Source of the DNA: Natrialba sp. SSL1
Lineage (GTDB): Archaea; Halobacteriota; Halobacteria; Halobacteriales; Natrialbaceae
NCBI RefSeq assembly: GCF_001861355.1
Contig: NZ_MASN01000040.1
Span: 84,605-148,604, forward strand
Length of the DNA stretch: 64,000 nt
Direction: 5' to 3'
A program made the translations under genes and the position numbers. Within the stretch, counting starts at the first letter, position 1; the number at the start of each line of letters is the position of its first letter. The notes below the pieces were generated by a model. The model made no database searches. It had not been told where the DNA came from and saw nothing but the letters and a program-made list of their open reading frames with translations. Below, in pieces: positions 61,927 through 64,000 of the stretch.

Positions 61927-63642
61927 TCAGTCCTCGTTACTGTGGGTGGGGCTGGTGTCGGTATCGCGGGTGATAGCCGAGGCCTTCGGATCGACGCCGC
62001 GACGGCGTCCGTCGAGTTCCGAGAGGGCGTAGACGAGTCCAACGAGCAGGACGACGCCGATCGGGAGGAAGACGACAGGGGGGACCGAGAGGTAGCCGTA
62101 GAGGAGGTAGCAGACGACGACGACAGCCATGACCGTGGCGGCGTAGTACATCTGTGTCCGAATGTGGTCGATGAGGTCCGCACCGGTAAACGTCGACGAG
62201 AGCACGGAGGTGTCGGAGATCGGCGACGTGTGGTCACCGAATATCGCACCGGAGAACACCGCGCCGACGACGACTGGCATCAGTTCGAAGGTACCAGTGA
62301 GGTTGTAGGCGACCGTAATGGCAATCGGCGTCACGATCCCCATTGTTGCCCACGACGACCCCATCGTGAACGCGACGAAGGCGGCCACGAAGAGGACGAC
62401 AATTGGGAGCAGTTCGGGCGGGAGGAAGTCGCCGACCACGGTGGCGACGTAGTCGCCGGTTCCGAGGTCCTCCGCGACGGCGCTGATCGACCACGCGAGG
62501 ACGAGCACGGTCACTGCGGTCAGCATGAGGTTGAACCCTTCGAGTACCGTCTCGACGCTGTCACCGAGATCGAACAGGTCGTAGACGAGCCCGATGATGA
62601 TTGCCGTCGCGACCATGGCGAACGATCCCCAGACGAGCGCTGCGGCGAAGTCGCCGGCACCGACGATGTCGACGAGGACGCCGACGGCGTTCGAGAGCAT
62701 CTCGAGGAAGCTGTCACCGTCGACGGCAGCGACGAAGGATGTCGTCTCACCCGCTTCTGCTTGCTCGGCCCCCCACTCCTGATACCCCGTCCAGAACGCA
62801 CCGGCGAGCGTCACCGCGACGAGGGCCACGATCGGCGCGAAGAACGTCCGGAGCATCGGCTTCTCCTCGATCGGTTCGCGGAGGTCTTCCTCGACCTCCT
62901 GGAGTGGCTGTGCGTCATCTCGGTTTACCTTCCCCGTTTGCCAGGAGCGGTGTTCCGCGGTGAGCATCTCCCCGTAGTCGCGTCGTGAGAGGACGATAAC
63001 GCCAACCATCACGATCGCAAGCAGCGAGTACGTGTTGAACGGAATCGACCCGACGAACGTTTCGAAGACGCCCGGCACATCCTCCGCGGCGACATTGAGA
63101 TCGTCGTCGTTGATCAGACTCTCGTACCCTTCGTCGATCATCGATAGCTGAAACGCGACCCAACTCGAGAGCCCGATGGTCGCGACCGGCGCAGCAGTCG
63201 AGTCGACGATGTAGGAGAGCTTCTCGCGAGACATCCGCATCTGATCGGAGATTTCGCGCATCGTGTTGCCGACGATCGCCGTATTTGCGTAGTCGTCGAA
63301 GAACAGGAGCATTCCGAGAACCCACGTGGTGAGTCCGGTGGCCCGCTGGGTCTGTAATCGCTCTGTCGCCCAGTTTCGAACGGCCGTTGCGCCGCCGAGA
63401 CGCCAGATGAGCGCTACGCCAGAGCCAAGCAGGAGCGTGAAGACCAGAATCTGTGCGTGAAATACGTCACCGATAGAGCCGGTGATCCAGGCGAACGTCT
63501 GTCCAATTCCATGGGTCCCCGTTGCGATGATGCCGCCCGACCAGATCCCGACGAACAACGACAGAATCGGTCGGCGTGTCACGATCGCGAGTGCGATCGC
63601 GAGCAGCGGCGGAACGAGTGATATCGCACCAAAATCCGACAT
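61927..63642 (-). CDS. nhaC: NhaC-family Na+/H+ antiporter
   Basis: A 571-residue antiporter with about 12 TM helices. Diagnostic stretches are ISLVPPLLAIALAIVTRRPI, WVLGMLLFFDDYANTAIVGN (the conserved FFDDYAN), RMSREKLSYIVDSTAAPVAT, FTMGSSWATMGIVTPIAI and SGAIFGDHTSPISDTSVLSS. These belong to the NhaC family (COG1757), which exports sodium, sometimes in exchange for an organic acid pair. High-salt sodium homeostasis is the likely role. The long antisense open frame over the same DNA is a composition artefact. Confidence 0.95.
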   Translation of the reverse strand: MSDFGAISLVPPLLAIALAIVTRRPILSLFVGIWSGGIIATGTHGIGQTFAWITGSIGDVFHAQILVFTLLLGSGVALIWRLGGATAVRNWATERLQTQRATGLTTWVLGMLLFFDDYANTAIVGNTMREISDQMRMSREKLSYIVDSTAAPVATIGLSSWVAFQLSMIDEGYESLINDDDLNVAAEDVPGVFETFVGSIPFNTYSLLAIVMVGVIVLSRRDYGEMLTAEHRSWQTGKVNRDDAQPLQEVEEDLREPIEEKPMLRTFFAPIVALVAVTLAGAFWTGYQEWGAEQAEAGETTSFVAAVDGDSFLEMLSNAVGVLVDIVGAGDFAAALVWGSFAMVATAIIIGLVYDLFDLGDSVETVLEGFNLMLTAVTVLVLAWSISAVAEDLGTGDYVATVVGDFLPPELLPIVVLFVAAFVAFTMGSSWATMGIVTPIAITVAYNLTGTFELMPVVVGAVFSGAIFGDHTSPISDTSVLSSTFTGADLIDHIRTQMYYAATVMAVVVVCYLLYGYLSVPPVVFLPIGVVLLVGLVYALSELDGRRRGVDPKASAITRDTDTSPTHSNED

Positions 63643-63819
63643 GCGTCGCTATTCATTGGGTATGCAAATAATCCTGCTCATTCGATTGTTTGTCCTATCG
63701 TTCATTACATTCTCGACTGTATGTCAGTCCCACGTCCATGTCTGTTACCGAAATCGAGGCGCTAATGCCCCTTCCTCAGCGAGCGCCGAAGGCACGAGCA
63801 GGCAGGGGATACAGCGTCC

Positions 63820-63840
63820 CCAGAAATCTTCGATTTCTGG
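63820..63840. repeat. Perfect hairpin, 9-bp stem, TTC loop
   Basis: CCAGAAATC pairs with GATTTCTGG around a TTC loop. Confidence 0.8.
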
Positions 63841-63848
63841 TGTGCGAA

Positions 63849-63867
63849 CGAGACGCTTCGCGTCTCG
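63849..63867. repeat. Perfect hairpin, 8-bp stem, TTC loop
   Basis: CGAGACGC pairs with GCGTCTCG around a TTC loop, eight bases after the preceding hairpin. Confidence 0.8.
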
Positions 63868-63962
63868 TCAACGCCGCTCGTCTTTCTTGGACTGTTCTAC
63901 AGCAGGCTCGCAGGCCCACGCCATCGGTAGCTTTATGTTTCTACCTAGTTTAAACATTGGTA

Positions 63963-64000
63963 ATGGATCGGTACGAGGTCGAAGGGCACGAAGTCCACGA
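63963..64000 (+). CDS. Start of an unidentified gene, truncated by window
   Basis: An ATG opens a frame that is intact to the window edge (MDRYEVEGHEVH). An AT-rich element lies just upstream. Too short to identify. Confidence 0.45.
   Translation, partial: MDRYEVEGHEVH

Larger units (their letters stand above)
63643..63962. other. Intergenic region with tandem hairpins, possible mobile-element relic
   Basis: No protein gene is convincing. The central part holds two tight hairpins (63820-63840 and 63849-63867). An AT-rich stretch with TTTATGTTTC and AGTTTAAACATTGG (63930-63958) precedes an ATG at 63963. Structures of this type are found near IS200/IS605 ends and as tRNA-like leaders, but no transposase is visible in the window. 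Confidence 0.4.

Noticed and set aside
61813..62988. Long plus-strand open frame (391 codons) opposite the NhaC gene
   Set aside because: Rich in Arg, Asp, Glu, His and Val with no domain; the opposite strand encodes a clear antiporter, so this is an artefact of GC-rich codon use.
63690..63953. 87-codon open frame over the two hairpins
   Set aside because: The frame reads through both palindromes and has no protein-like pattern.

Overview
The window is chromosomal DNA from an extremely halophilic archaeon (class Halobacteria). GC content is high, proteins are strongly acidic, exported proteins carry twin-arginine (Tat) signals, AT-rich TATA boxes lie about 25 bases before many start codons (leaderless transcripts), and CTAG is very rare. 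The gene repertoire (form III RuBisCO, RFC large subunit with a C-terminal PIP box, halolysin-like subtilases, cupredoxin fusions, NhaC antiporter) fits a member of the Natrialbales, but the genus is an inference. I see no complete insertion sequence, prophage or CRISPR array.

Layout. 1-9.3 kb: 3' end of panB, two small membrane proteins, an alpha/beta hydrolase, a NYN-domain protein, two paralogous secreted subtilases, and gcvT-gcvH without gcvP. 9.5-18 kb: a GIDE-like membrane protein, regulators and zinc ribbons, a CinA-like protein, a degenerate M48-like membrane protein, a VapBC-type pair just upstream of rfcL, and a DUF3592-like protein. 18-27 kb: bioF, form III RuBisCO, an acidic disordered protein, an orphan DNA methyltransferase, the sucC-sucD operon and a UbiA-family prenyltransferase.

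28-37 kb: secreted quinoprotein metabolism. A Tat-exported cupredoxin/PQQ sugar dehydrogenase faces a two-gene operon in which a Tat-signal protein overlaps a PQQ alcohol-dehydrogenase-like enzyme that has no signal of its own. A winged-helix protein, a response regulator/histidine kinase pair and tRNA-Glu(UUC) follow.

37.6-47.2 kb holds the most interesting locus: two divergent units encoding an alkaline-phosphatase-superfamily enzyme plus inositol-phosphate synthase, and a TatD-like hydrolase, a TIM-barrel isomerase and a UbiA prenyltransferase. This resembles the bacterial and algal-plastid ebo cluster (EboB, EboC, EboE, EboF), with inositol-phosphate synthase in the place of the sugar-phosphate cyclase EboD. 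A second EboE-like gene follows, behind another quinoprotein with an inserted cupredoxin domain.

47-64 kb: FAH-family protein, DUF357 protein, glutaredoxin-thioredoxin reductase fusion, divergent HTTM and DCC genes, a TetR regulator divergent from an S-layer-like/RND (MMPL) operon with a perfect palindromic operator and a small leaderless ORF, membrane proteins, a sugar transferase, a double VOC protein, an NhaC antiporter, and a terminal segment with two tight hairpins.

Across the whole window the palindrome ACTCGAGT occurs about 40 times, in genes and spacers, where chance predicts less than one copy.
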